From Stentor roeselii (Eukaryota > Ciliophora > Heterotrichea > Heterotrichida > Stentoridae): a stretch of DNA of 64,000 nt. A model generated the notes under the pieces. It was not told the origin of the DNA. It saw only the letters and a list, made by a program, of their open reading frames with translations, and did not search any database. A program made the position numbers and the translations under genes. Shown in pieces: positions 10,619 through 18,753 of this stretch; the first letter of the stretch is position 1; each line of letters begins with the position of its first letter. Location of the stretch: NCBI GenBank assembly GCA_006503475.1, contig RSEH01000061.1, positions 1 to 64,000 on the forward strand, written 5' to 3'.

Positions 10619-12448
10619 ATGGGATCCTGCACTATCAAAGGAATACAAAAAACCAAAACTCGAAACCGAGTAGGTCAACTAGAAAAATGCAGTTTATGTA
10701 AGATTTATTTAGTGACTTCAACGGATCAGCACTTTTTAACATTGCTTTTTCAAGAGTTGTGTATTAGAAACAATTCAAAAAAATCACTGGAAAAGTCGAT
10801 TTTTTTGTTATTCGCGCCTATTCCAGTAAGGGTTATTCAGGGTCTTCTAGGAGAAAGAGTTTTCGACTATCATGACACTGACCGTGACGGGTACTTGGAC
10901 TTGGACCAGTTCTTGTCGGTGATTGAAAAGTTCAGTAAATCGATTGATACTGACTTGTCAAGTGAAATATTTGAAATGACTGACTTAAAAGGTGATGGCG
11001 TTATTGACAAGGAAGAATTAAGACAAACAGTAAGAATTACTCAGTTTTATGCTTTGTTGAATGAAGTCATTCTTCAAAACAAGTCGCCTGTCGTTAAGAA
11101 AAAAAGTTGTCGGTTTAGTTTCAACTTTGGAAAAAGTGAAGGACTTAACTTTTCCACGAGCACCATGACTACTTTCAATGATGGACTCTTTAGAAATAAG
11201 GATACTGCTGATGAAATCGTTGATGCTGTTTTTGAAAAATTTGCTGGTGATTCGCTTCATTTGCAGAAAAATGAATTTCAAAACTTTTTAAATACACAGA
11301 GCTGGTTTTTTGCGAAGTTTAAGGAATGGTTTCATGTCAAGTCTTGGGCTAACGGAACACAGCTTAAGGTGAATCTTTCGAAAAAAAATTCAAATCCTTC
11401 TGTTTTTTCTGCGAAAGTCTTTTGTAAAGGCAGGTTGTCGAAGGTCTACCTCCAAATCAAAGACAGTTTTTTACTAGTTTGCAATGAAAAAAAGGTAATT
11501 CAAGAAGTATTTTTCATTGAAGGATGCCAATTCAAATACGAAGCCACCAGCCTATACCTGATCTACAACACACACCTCGAAGAAAGAGCAAATTTCGAGT
11601 TAGACTCAGAAGCTGAAACCCAACAACTCTACCTTTGTCTAACATATGCATCAAACTCTCGAAAATTCAAAGACTTTTACACAATTCAAGACAAAATCGG
11701 TTCAGGTAAGTTTTCCAATGTTTTCACCTGCAAAGAGAGTTCATCAGGCGAGTGCTGGGCCGTGAAAGTGATAAAAAAGCATAAAATGGACCGTGCAGAG
11801 CGAGAAATGATCAGAAACGAGGTGAAAATCATTAAAAGCTGTCCAAATTTCGGCGTAATTAAATTCCGAGAAGTTTTTGAATCCCATCGAAGTGTGAAGA
11901 TAGTCATGGAACTAGTCACAGGTGGAGACTTGCTTCACAAGATCACAAATGAACAAGCTGATGAAGAGACAATCAAGCAAGTCATCAAACAAATTTTAAC
12001 GAATGTCAAAAGTCTTCATGATTTGGGAATTATTCACCGTGACTTAAAACCTGAAAATATCATGGTTGATAAAGAAAATCAGGAAATTAAATTCATTGAT
12101 TTCGGACTTAGCACCTTTTGTCTACCGCTTGAAATGAAGAAGTATAAATGTGGAACTCTTGGGTATATGGCTCCTGAGGTTCTTACTGGAGCTTACTCTA
12201 AAAAAGTAGATATATGGAGTGTTGGGGTTATTACTTTTGCTTACCTTACTGGAAAATTACCTTTTTATAGCCATTCGAAAGAAGAAATACTGGAAATGAC
12301 TCAGAACTGTGAACCTGATTTTCTTAGTGAGAAATGGATGAATTACAGTGAAGAAGCTAAGTCTTTTACACAAGCCTTGCTCATGAAATCTCCTCTTGAT
12401 AGGCCCAACGTTGAAGAAGCTTTGAATCATTCCTGGCTGAAAGGCTAG
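10619..12448 (+). CDS. EF-hand / PH / CaMK-like protein kinase
   Basis: Probable exons are 10619-10697, 10713-10825, 10841-11029 and 11045-12448, giving 594 residues; the three introns are 15 nt and in frame. The MGSC start is a plausible N-myristoylation and palmitoylation signal. Two EF-hands follow (DTDRDGYLDLDQF, complete; DLKGDGVIDKEEL, complete), then a PH-like beta region (about 240-340; GRLSKVYLQIKDSFLLVCNE). The kinase domain has IGSGKFSNVF, WAVKVIKK, HRDLKPEN, FIDFGLS and YMAPEVL, so all catalytic motifs are present. The arrangement suggests a calcium-responsive, membrane-associated kinase with a PKD/CaMK-type catalytic domain; substrates are unknown. It is divergent from eIF2B epsilon with 265 nt between start codons. 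Confidence 0.88.
   Translation: MGSCTIKGIQKTKTRNRVGQLEKCSLCKIYLVTSTDQHFLTLLFQELCIRNNSKKSLEKSIFLLFAPIPVRVIQGLLGERVFDYHDTDRDGYLDLDQFLSVIEKFSKSIDTDLSSEIFEMTDLKGDGVIDKEELRQTVRITQFYALLNEVILQNKSPVVKKKSCRFSFNFGKSEGLNFSTSTMTTFNDGLFRNKDTADEIVDAVFEKFAGDSLHLQKNEFQNFLNTQSWFFAKFKEWFHVKSWANGTQLKVNLSKKNSNPSVFSAKVFCKGRLSKVYLQIKDSFLLVCNEKKVIQEVFFIEGCQFKYEATSLYLIYNTHLEERANFELDSEAETQQLYLCLTYASNSRKFKDFYTIQDKIGSGKFSNVFTCKESSSGECWAVKVIKKHKMDRAEREMIRNEVKIIKSCPNFGVIKFREVFESHRSVKIVMELVTGGDLLHKITNEQADEETIKQVIKQILTNVKSLHDLGIIHRDLKPENIMVDKENQEIKFIDFGLSTFCLPLEMKKYKCGTLGYMAPEVLTGAYSKKVDIWSVGVITFAYLTGKLPFYSHSKEEILEMTQNCEPDFLSEKWMNYSEEAKSFTQALLMKSPLDRPNVEEALNHSWLKG
10698..10712 (+). other. In-frame 15-nt intron (candidate)
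   Basis: GTAAGATTTATTTAG has A at position 10. It leaves the reading frame intact if retained, so only consensus and transcripts can decide. Removal turns CSLCKIYLVTST into CSLLTST. Confidence 0.75.
10826..10840 (+). other. In-frame 15-nt intron (candidate)
   Basis: GTAAGGGTTATTCAG has A at position 10 and no frame disruption. Removal turns PIPVRVIQGLLG into PIPGLLG just before the first EF-hand. Confidence 0.75.
11030..11044 (+). other. In-frame 15-nt intron (candidate)
   Basis: GTAAGAATTACTCAG has A at position 10 and lies just after the second EF-hand loop. Removal turns RQTVRITQFYALL into RQTFYALL. Confidence 0.75.
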
Positions 12449-12530
12449 TTTGTCACTATACTAATAATAATGCACCATTTCGATACTGTTTCGGAATTTA
12501 ATAACTAAAATTTAGAATAAATTGTAAAAA

Positions 12531-12925
12531 CTACTCAGGAACTTGAATACTCCAGATACTTCAACAACTAACATTTATAATAAATGTTAAAAACTACTAA
12601 GGAATATAAATACTCCCGGAACTTTAATTTACTAGCATTCATGATAAATGGTAAAACTCTTCACGAACTTGAATACTCCCGATACTTTAATCAACTAATA
12701 TCATAATAATAGTAAAAACTACTCAGGAACTTAATACTCCCGATTAACTAACATTTCTAATAAATAGTAAAAACTACTCAGGAACTTAAGTACTCCCGAT
12801 TAACTAACATTTCTTAAAAATAGTAAAAACTACTCAGAACTTAAGTACTCCCAAAACTTCAATAACTAAAATTCCTAATAAATGGTAAAAACCACTCAGG
12901 AACTTGAATATTCCCGATACTTCGT
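12531..12925. repeat. Intergenic tandem repeat, about 7 copies of 53-63 bp
   Basis: The phrase CTACTCAGGAACTTGAATAC and its variants recur at 12531, 12594, 12657, 12719, 12774, 12830 and 12892. Each copy continues with TCCCGATACTT, an AACTAACATT-like stretch and TAATAAATGGTAAAAA. Copies differ by substitutions and short deletions, so spacing varies (63, 63, 62, 55, 56, 62). The array fills most of the 566-base gap between the convergent ends of the kinase gene and the NT-C2 gene. No coding frame runs through it. It could be a plain minisatellite or serve in 3'-end formation; no function is shown. Confidence 0.88.
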
Positions 12926-13014
12926 CGGGTGCATGATAATGATCGTCGGAATCCTATTTCCCATGGCTTATCTCAGTTCAGTAAACTCAAGAGCTTTAAA
13001 GTTCTCCTAAATAG

Positions 13015-15330
13015 TTAAAAAATACTACACTTCCCACAACATGTCGTATTGCGCGACTGAGGCAGTCCTGACTCTTTCTCCTTCAAATCCAGCCGAGCCT
13101 CCTGCGATGCGGAATTCGGAGTCGTTTCTTTCATATCAGTCAAAGGACCTGAAATTTCTTCACTGTTCAAAACTTCTTCCTTGTCTTCACTGGACTCACT
13201 TGAGCTAGAAACCAAAAATTCACGTTCAAAGACATTCACATCTGAAGTCTCACTTTTTGAAGTCAGGTTTGAGGAAGGGTCGCCTTTTGAGTCTTCCTCA
13301 GGATTTCTTGAGTTTTTTTCTGATTCACTTGAAGAACGAGATGATTTTTTTGGTAAGTCTGATGGTTTTCTTAAGTCTTCTGTCGGGTGGGTCAGGGTTG
13401 AAGTTGTGATTATTGAGGAGACATGAAGGGATTCAAAGTTTTGTTTTGTTGGATGTTGGAAATGATCTGTTTCTTCATTTGAATCGGGAAGGTCAGAGGG
13501 TTCTTTTGGAGGTTTAGGGATTGGGTGTTGAATTGGTTTTTGAGTTGAAATTTCTTCGATTGAGTCAATTGAAAGATCTGAGGAGTTTGATTTTGAGAGG
13601 TTTTTTTTTTTTTTGGATATTTTAGAACTACCTGAATCGGAACTTGATGAAGATTTAGAGATTTTAGGAAAATTAGAAAAAGTTTCTTTTTTTGTATTGA
13701 TTGCGTCAATGAGGATGTCTTCTTGAAAATTATTATTGAGAGATGATTTGATGATTGCCTTAGAAGCTTCAATTGGATTGTGAATTGATTCTATGTTTAC
13801 AATTGGACGGGCAAGGGAGTTGAATTTTTTTATCTTTTTTCTGATTGTTTTAATGTCTAATGTTGGGTGACGAACAGGTAAATATTTCAAAATGTTTGGC
13901 TTTCCTCTGTGAATAGTAAGGATGTTTAATTTGATATTGCGATCAGCTGAGAAGATAAAAGTTTGAGGCTTTCCTCTTTGGAATGTTTTTATGTCTAATA
14001 CTGGTCGTCTTGCAGCTTTGATAACAGAAGTTTTAGGTTTTCCTCTTTGGAATATTTTTATGTCTACTACTGGTCGTCTTGCAGCTTTCATTACAGAAGT
14101 TTTAGGTTTTCCTCTTTGAAATGTTTTTATGTCTAAAACTGGAAAACTTACAGCTTTTATTACAAAAGTTTCAGGTTTTCCTCTGTGATATGTTTTTATG
14201 TCTAAAACTGGCCAACTTACAGCTTTCATCAATGAAGTTTCAGGTTTTCCTCTATGGATTGTTTTAATATCTAAAACCGATTTGCGTAAAGGCTTCATTT
14301 CAGAAGTTTCTAATTTTTCTAGATAAATTGTCTTAATTTGCAAAACTGGCTTCTCTAAGAGAAAGTAAGTAACTATTTCAGGTTCTAATAAATCTAAAAT
14401 CTTTGAAGCTATGAAAGATTCTCCAACTTCTTGAATATCATCAAAAATGATTCTTTCATCATTTCTTTCAGATTCCTGACTTCCATCTTCCGAACTTCCA
14501 CTAACCCCTTTCTCTAACCCCTTAAAACTATTTTCACTCAGCATCTCAATTTTCCCTTCACTTAATTTTATCTGCTCAAAATTCCACTGTCCCCCTTGCC
14601 TCTCAATTTTTCTCTGAGATTCTTTCCATTCCTCTTTTTCCTCTTCTAAAAATTCATCCAAATCCTTTTCAATATCATTTTTGGTCTCAACAAAACCTTT
14701 TCTTAAAGCCCTGACACTTCCCCTCCTAGTATCCACTTTTTTTTCCTGAGGAGCTTTTCTCACCAAATTCTTTTCCACGTGAAGTCCATCATCCAAGCTT
14801 TCCATTTCATCTCTAACTTTAATCCCTTCAGCTTCATCAACACTAAACGCTCTTCTAACATTTCCAAGAGAGTCACTTCTTGCAGCAGTCTTTTTACTTG
14901 AGTCACTCTGCATGAAAAGTTTTAAAGAAATGCAAAGTTTTCCTAGTTCTTTTCCTTCTTTCAATGAAAACTCTTGAAATTCAATAAATTTTCCAGTATC
15001 AGCGAGTGAGTGAAAGTCGAGAGTCAAACTTCCAATTCGCTTTTCTGACTTTCCTTGGATTTCAAGAGCTGTGAAAATCATTTCTTTCTTGATAAACTTG
15101 TTGTTTTTCTTGTGCATTGTGATGGAAAAGGAAAGAATGTGATTGAATTGAAGTTGCTTTAAAAGGGATGAGTATTGAATGGATGGAGTTTCTCCTGATT
15201 TGTCTTTTCCTCGCTTCGCTCGGATTTTAATTAGAGATGAGGTTGGCTTTAGGAGTTTTAGGTAGTGAATTGTGACTTCCAACTCGAATTTAATTTTTTC
15301 TGCACCGATACGCTGGAGATATTTAGACAT
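13015..15330 (-). CDS. NT-C2 domain protein with 23-residue repeats and a CaaX-like end
   Basis: 771 residues. The N-terminal 140 residues look like the EEIG1/EHBP1-type NT-C2 fold (FELEVTIHYLKLLK, HILSFSITMHKK, IGSLTLDFHSLAD, LGKLCISLKLFMQ), a membrane- or cytoskeleton-linking C2 variant. An acidic/basic linker follows, then about nine 23-residue repeats (about 328-520) with core PVLDIKTFQRGKPKT. A serine-, glutamate- and proline-rich low-complexity stretch leads to the C-terminal CCGKCSIF. The last four residues fit a CaaX prenylation box and the nearby cysteines could be palmitoylated (inference). The start codon lies only 9 nt after the stop of the Cache-domain gene on the same strand. 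Confidence 0.78.
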   Translation of the reverse strand: MSKYLQRIGAEKIKFELEVTIHYLKLLKPTSSLIKIRAKRGKDKSGETPSIQYSSLLKQLQFNHILSFSITMHKKNNKFIKKEMIFTALEIQGKSEKRIGSLTLDFHSLADTGKFIEFQEFSLKEGKELGKLCISLKLFMQSDSSKKTAARSDSLGNVRRAFSVDEAEGIKVRDEMESLDDGLHVEKNLVRKAPQEKKVDTRRGSVRALRKGFVETKNDIEKDLDEFLEEEKEEWKESQRKIERQGGQWNFEQIKLSEGKIEMLSENSFKGLEKGVSGSSEDGSQESERNDERIIFDDIQEVGESFIASKILDLLEPEIVTYFLLEKPVLQIKTIYLEKLETSEMKPLRKSVLDIKTIHRGKPETSLMKAVSWPVLDIKTYHRGKPETFVIKAVSFPVLDIKTFQRGKPKTSVMKAARRPVVDIKIFQRGKPKTSVIKAARRPVLDIKTFQRGKPQTFIFSADRNIKLNILTIHRGKPNILKYLPVRHPTLDIKTIRKKIKKFNSLARPIVNIESIHNPIEASKAIIKSSLNNNFQEDILIDAINTKKETFSNFPKISKSSSSSDSGSSKISKKKKNLSKSNSSDLSIDSIEEISTQKPIQHPIPKPPKEPSDLPDSNEETDHFQHPTKQNFESLHVSSIITTSTLTHPTEDLRKPSDLPKKSSRSSSESEKNSRNPEEDSKGDPSSNLTSKSETSDVNVFEREFLVSSSSESSEDKEEVLNSEEISGPLTDMKETTPNSASQEARLDLKEKESGLPQSRNTTCCGKCSIF
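13790..14349 (-). repeat. Coding tandem repeat, 69-bp period
   Basis: Inside the NT-C2 gene the phrase TTTTTATGTCTA (plus strand) and its variants recur exactly 69 bp apart at about 13991, 14060, 14129, 14198 and 14267, with weaker copies on both sides. It encodes 23-residue units with core PVLDIKTFQRGKP. Central copies are more alike than the edge copies, the usual sign of growth by unequal exchange. Confidence 0.88.
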
Positions 15331-15339
15331 GTTTTATTA

Positions 15340-16845
15340 TTAATACTTGGTTAGGTTCCAGTTCATCACTGGAAACTTTTTCAGTTTTTTGAGAACTTTT
15401 TTGATTGAATAACAGTTTTCATTGTATTTGTTGAAAGGGTAACTTGTGTCGATCCAGTCATTGTAAATAAAATGCTCACTTGATATCAACCCTTTATTTG
15501 ATTCTAAGTTTTCTTCGAAGTTTTTCAGGTCTTGAATTTTTTTAGCAAAGAGAAAAGCGACTTCTTTCATTTCTTTCACTTTTTTATTACTGAAGTTCAC
15601 GTTTTTTGTTATGTCGGTGAATAAGGCTCGGTCGAAAATTGACTCAATGTTAATTATTATATCCTGAAGAACTCTGCAGGTTTTCAGGAAAAAAAAATGA
15701 ATCGTTACGATAATGATCAAAAAAGTCAAGGCACTAAAGGCAAAAGTTACCCAAAAAATAGTAACATCTGTCTTTTTGAACTCATATTGAAAATTTTCCC
15801 TTGATTTATTGATTTCATCTTCATCCACACAAATTAAAAGATAATGAGTCACTTTTCCAATATTATTCGGCTGAATCTTGAAAACAAATGAATTATAACT
15901 AATTCCATTTCCATCAGAATATTCATTTTCATCTCCATCCTCAGCGTCTTTAATAAGATTCCACCCATCCTTATCTATTCCAGTGATTTTTTCATCATAA
16001 ATCTTTAAAGTGTTTTTGCCGTTCATCATTTTTTTCCAAGAGTCTGGGTAATTAAGAAGGGTTCCTGACCTGCTGACAAGAAGTGCAAATCCATTTCCAT
16101 AGATGTCCATTTCTTTAATCATCTGGAATATTGCGCTACACGTGAAAGTTATGCTAGCGACACCAGTGAAGTTTCCATCAGTGTTGTAAATTGATTTACT
16201 GACAGTTATTAGCCAAAGGTTTAAATCATTTACATAAAAAGGATCAGTGATGATGGCTTGAATTGAGTTTTTAGATTTGTAGTACCATTCGTGAACTACT
16301 GGAGAGTATTCCTCGTCTTTTATCGCATTTCCTGGGTAAAAAATTATAATTTCATCGATTTCGAAACCTTGAGATAACACTGTGAATTGTGAATCGTATA
16401 AAAAAGGGTTAAAGTAACTTATACTTGATTGTTTCTCGATTAGGTTTTCACCTTTGGTGGATAGTTGGGTAGTAGAGTAATAGGAGGTGTATTTGAAAGT
16501 TGGGTTATCTAGGTCTTTTGAGTTAACCAGTTTTCCTGGGACGAATGGTGAATTGGATCCTTGAAGTATTTTCGATATATATTCAATAGACAACGTAGTA
16601 TTAAGCACATTTTCAAGGAAAGAATTAATACTTTCAGCCTGAATCAATCCCAACGACCTAATCTGATAATGAATGCGATTCGAATAAGCCTTATGAGTTT
16701 TTTGAATAACCTGAAATCTCATCCAATCCAACTGAAGTCTGGTAATAACAATCAAGACTCCACATATAGCAAAAGTCGACAATAAAAACATAATCTGCAT
16801 TTGTCTTGCAAGAGAAAGTTGATTGAATTTCTCAATGATAGCCAT
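15340..16845 (-). CDS. Two-pass membrane protein with an extracellular Cache-like domain
   Basis: 501 residues. One membrane helix is near residues 15-34 (IMFLLSTFAICGVLIVI) and a second near 357-381 (FWVTFAFSALTFLIIIVTI), bracketing about 320 extracellular residues. That part has the Cache-type signature seen in calcium-channel alpha2delta subunits and chemoreceptors (HEWYYKSKN, ITDPFYVNDLNLWLITVSKSIYNTDGNFTGVASITF). A short helical tail of about 110 residues follows, perhaps HAMP-like, with no kinase or cyclase domain visible. A role in ligand sensing is inferred. Spacing is tiny: 24 nt after the decarboxylase stop and 9 nt before the next start. Confidence 0.75.
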   Translation of the reverse strand: MAIIEKFNQLSLARQMQIMFLLSTFAICGVLIVITRLQLDWMRFQVIQKTHKAYSNRIHYQIRSLGLIQAESINSFLENVLNTTLSIEYISKILQGSNSPFVPGKLVNSKDLDNPTFKYTSYYSTTQLSTKGENLIEKQSSISYFNPFLYDSQFTVLSQGFEIDEIIIFYPGNAIKDEEYSPVVHEWYYKSKNSIQAIITDPFYVNDLNLWLITVSKSIYNTDGNFTGVASITFTCSAIFQMIKEMDIYGNGFALLVSRSGTLLNYPDSWKKMMNGKNTLKIYDEKITGIDKDGWNLIKDAEDGDENEYSDGNGISYNSFVFKIQPNNIGKVTHYLLICVDEDEINKSRENFQYEFKKTDVTIFWVTFAFSALTFLIIIVTIHFFFLKTCRVLQDIIINIESIFDRALFTDITKNVNFSNKKVKEMKEVAFLFAKKIQDLKNFEENLESNKGLISSEHFIYNDWIDTSYPFNKYNENCYSIKKVLKKLKKFPVMNWNLTKY

Positions 16846-16869
16846 ATTACTGCAAAATTCTGAGTCTTT

Positions 16870-17894
16870 TCAAAGCCCAATAACTAATTTATTACCTATC
16901 TTTACCCTATCATTAACCCCGACAGCCCATTTCAAGTCCTTCGGTCCTTCAAAAACAAGGACAATGGTCGACCCAGCAGAAAAAACTCCAAAATCCTGTC
17001 CTTTCTTCAAATTTGAACTAATTTTTTTTTCTATCATTTTTTCTTCCACATCTTTTAAATCACTGAGATTTGTTGACAATTCAGGGTCATTCCAAACAGA
17101 AATATCTCCAACTCCGAAGGAAGCAACTGCGACATAATAAAAAGCTCCAAATTTCCACCTTCCGAAGTAAGCTACTCGTTCATTGTTGTTTAAAACTTCG
17201 CGTTTACGGACTTGGTTCCACTTTAAAAGACTGTGAAGGTAACCGAATATATGTCTTCTGAAGACTACTTCCCAGTCGCAAGGACTGTAAAAACGGTGAC
17301 TGTCGCCTCCAGATAAGTAAATCGTTAGATAGTAAAGCTCGTTTTCTTTACTTTTTAAAAGACCTTCACGGTAAATGTCGAAGTCTAGCTGGTCCCCTGT
17401 GAGAAGTTGGGTAAAAGTGTAGTGAATTCCTTTGATTGACTCTAGTTTATTTGATACTACTCCAAAACTTGTGATTGTTCCTTCACAAGGAGATATTAAG
17501 GACTCTTCGTCAAGTTTTAAAGTGTCGTTGTTTGGCTTGCGTGTTATCAAATCGTTTATGGACTCGAAGGTATCTAATGGCTTTGGAAGGTCTGATTGAT
17601 TTATTGAATATAACCAGGTATATGAGCCTAGCACTGTGGGACGTAGTGATTCTGGGATTTTCCAGTTGAGAAGTTGTGATTGGAATCGAGATAAACTTCG
17701 GGTTAAGGAGAGCTAAGTAAGAGGTACATTAAACTTTTGATTAGAATCCGTATACTTAATCCAAATCAAAGCACTACCCAAATTAGTCAAAATCAAAAAC
17801 TTAAAAATGCTTCTAACAATCTCTCTATCCGGCTGGCCTATTTAAATATACGAAGTCTATTCAAATATTCCTGAAAGATTCTCAGATAAGCCAT
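16870..17894 (-). CDS. PISD: Phosphatidylserine decarboxylase
   Basis: Exons 17894-17852, 17837-17728 and 17712-16870 give 331 residues. The enzyme converts phosphatidylserine to phosphatidylethanolamine, in most eukaryotes at the mitochondrial inner membrane. Family features are the SRFQSQLLNWKIPESLRP entry motif, ISPCEGTI, the GGDSHRFYSPCDW region and, near the C-terminus, FSAGSTIVLVFEG. In this last motif the Gly-Ser pair (Ser about 299) is where the proenzyme self-cleaves to form the pyruvoyl group; many homologues have LGST where this has AGST. A hydrophobic segment (FLILTNLGSALIW) lies at about 28-40. The second intron is a normal 15-mer (17713-17727); the first must be 14 nt to keep frame. 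It ends with TGA. Confidence 0.88.
17838..17851 (-). other. Candidate 14-nt intron
   Basis: GTATATTTAAATAG lies between the ATG exon and the membrane-helix exon of the decarboxylase gene. No ATG exists in the downstream exon's frame, so a frame-restoring removal of 14 nt (or 11, 17 and so on) is needed. The A six bases from the 3' end is kept, as in the 15-mers. Confidence 0.55.
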
Positions 17895-17957
17895 TTCTAA
17901 TAACCCAAATCAATTTTTTCTAGAGTTTTATTCAAAATGATTCGATAAACCATAAAA
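17895..17957. promoter_or_regulatory. Short divergent intergenic region (63 bp)
   Basis: The head-to-head start codons of the decarboxylase gene (minus) and the unknown 199-residue gene (plus) are 63 bp apart, so both promoters must share or overlap this AT-rich segment. No specific motif recognised. Confidence 0.4.
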
Positions 17958-18557
17958 ATGTTTAAATCTTTATCACAAAACCCTGAAATCAGTGCGTTTC
18001 TGCAGTTCTTTCCAATGCAATACTGGAAAACAGCTCTTCAAGCAATGTGCCTCTTTGGAATACGGAAAGTCCAGTCACAAGGTCTTCCAATTACAATGAA
18101 AACAACAGAAGAGATCCTTAACCCTTCAAATCCATTGAAAAAAGCTTTGAACTCCATGAAAAATGACATCAAGTCACTCACAGTCGCCATAAAAAGAATT
18201 GAAAGAAGAACTCAGAGCAGTTCTGACCTTGCCAAAGAATTTAGTGTCAGTTCTGAGAAGAGAAAGCGAGAAAAGAATGAAAACGCTCCAAGGAACTCGA
18301 TTTCTAACACTTTGACTAAAACTTATGAGAAAAAAGACACAAAATCTTGTTATTTGAAAAAGGATGTCAAAGAACCTAAATGTTGCACTCTTGGAGATGC
18401 TAGAAAAATTTTTCAAACTGTTCAAAGTGAAAGAAAATTTGATGGAAAAGATGGAATTGAATTTTTTAAGAGTAGAGCAAGTCATAGTACTCAGGATACT
18501 TCGCCGAAAGGGTTCAATTTAACCCTTTCGTCAGTAAATATGACTTTTGGTAAATAA
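17958..18557 (+). CDS. Basic protein of unknown function
   Basis: 199 residues with no intron seen. The N-terminal 50 residues have a hydrophobic and aromatic character (ISAFLQFFPMQYWKTALQAMCLFGIRK); the rest is lysine- and serine-rich with short helical stretches (DIKSLTVAIKRIERR). No family recognised. It is divergent from the decarboxylase gene and followed by three plus-strand genes of similar charged composition, though I see no clear sequence relation among them. Confidence 0.6.
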   Translation: MFKSLSQNPEISAFLQFFPMQYWKTALQAMCLFGIRKVQSQGLPITMKTTEEILNPSNPLKKALNSMKNDIKSLTVAIKRIERRTQSSSDLAKEFSVSSEKRKREKNENAPRNSISNTLTKTYEKKDTKSCYLKKDVKEPKCCTLGDARKIFQTVQSERKFDGKDGIEFFKSRASHSTQDTSPKGFNLTLSSVNMTFGK

Positions 18558-18753
18558 TGGATGCTGGATTTTTGAATTAAGATAAATGCTTAGTAAGGAT
18601 AGTATAATGCTGCTTCATCTAAGTTAATTTCATAATTTACTTTAAAATACTTCTGTTTTTAAAGCCTGCTAATCTATATTAAACCTCTAAAACCTCAAGT
18701 ATCTTTCTAAATTAAACAAACTAAAACTTAAGAATTCAATTTCAAAAGTAAAA

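Noticed and set aside
15320-15345. Possible fusion of the Cache-domain and NT-C2 genes through a mini-intron
   Set aside because: Two adjacent stops (TAATAA) precede the next ATG and no 14-16 nt GT...AG segment spans them.
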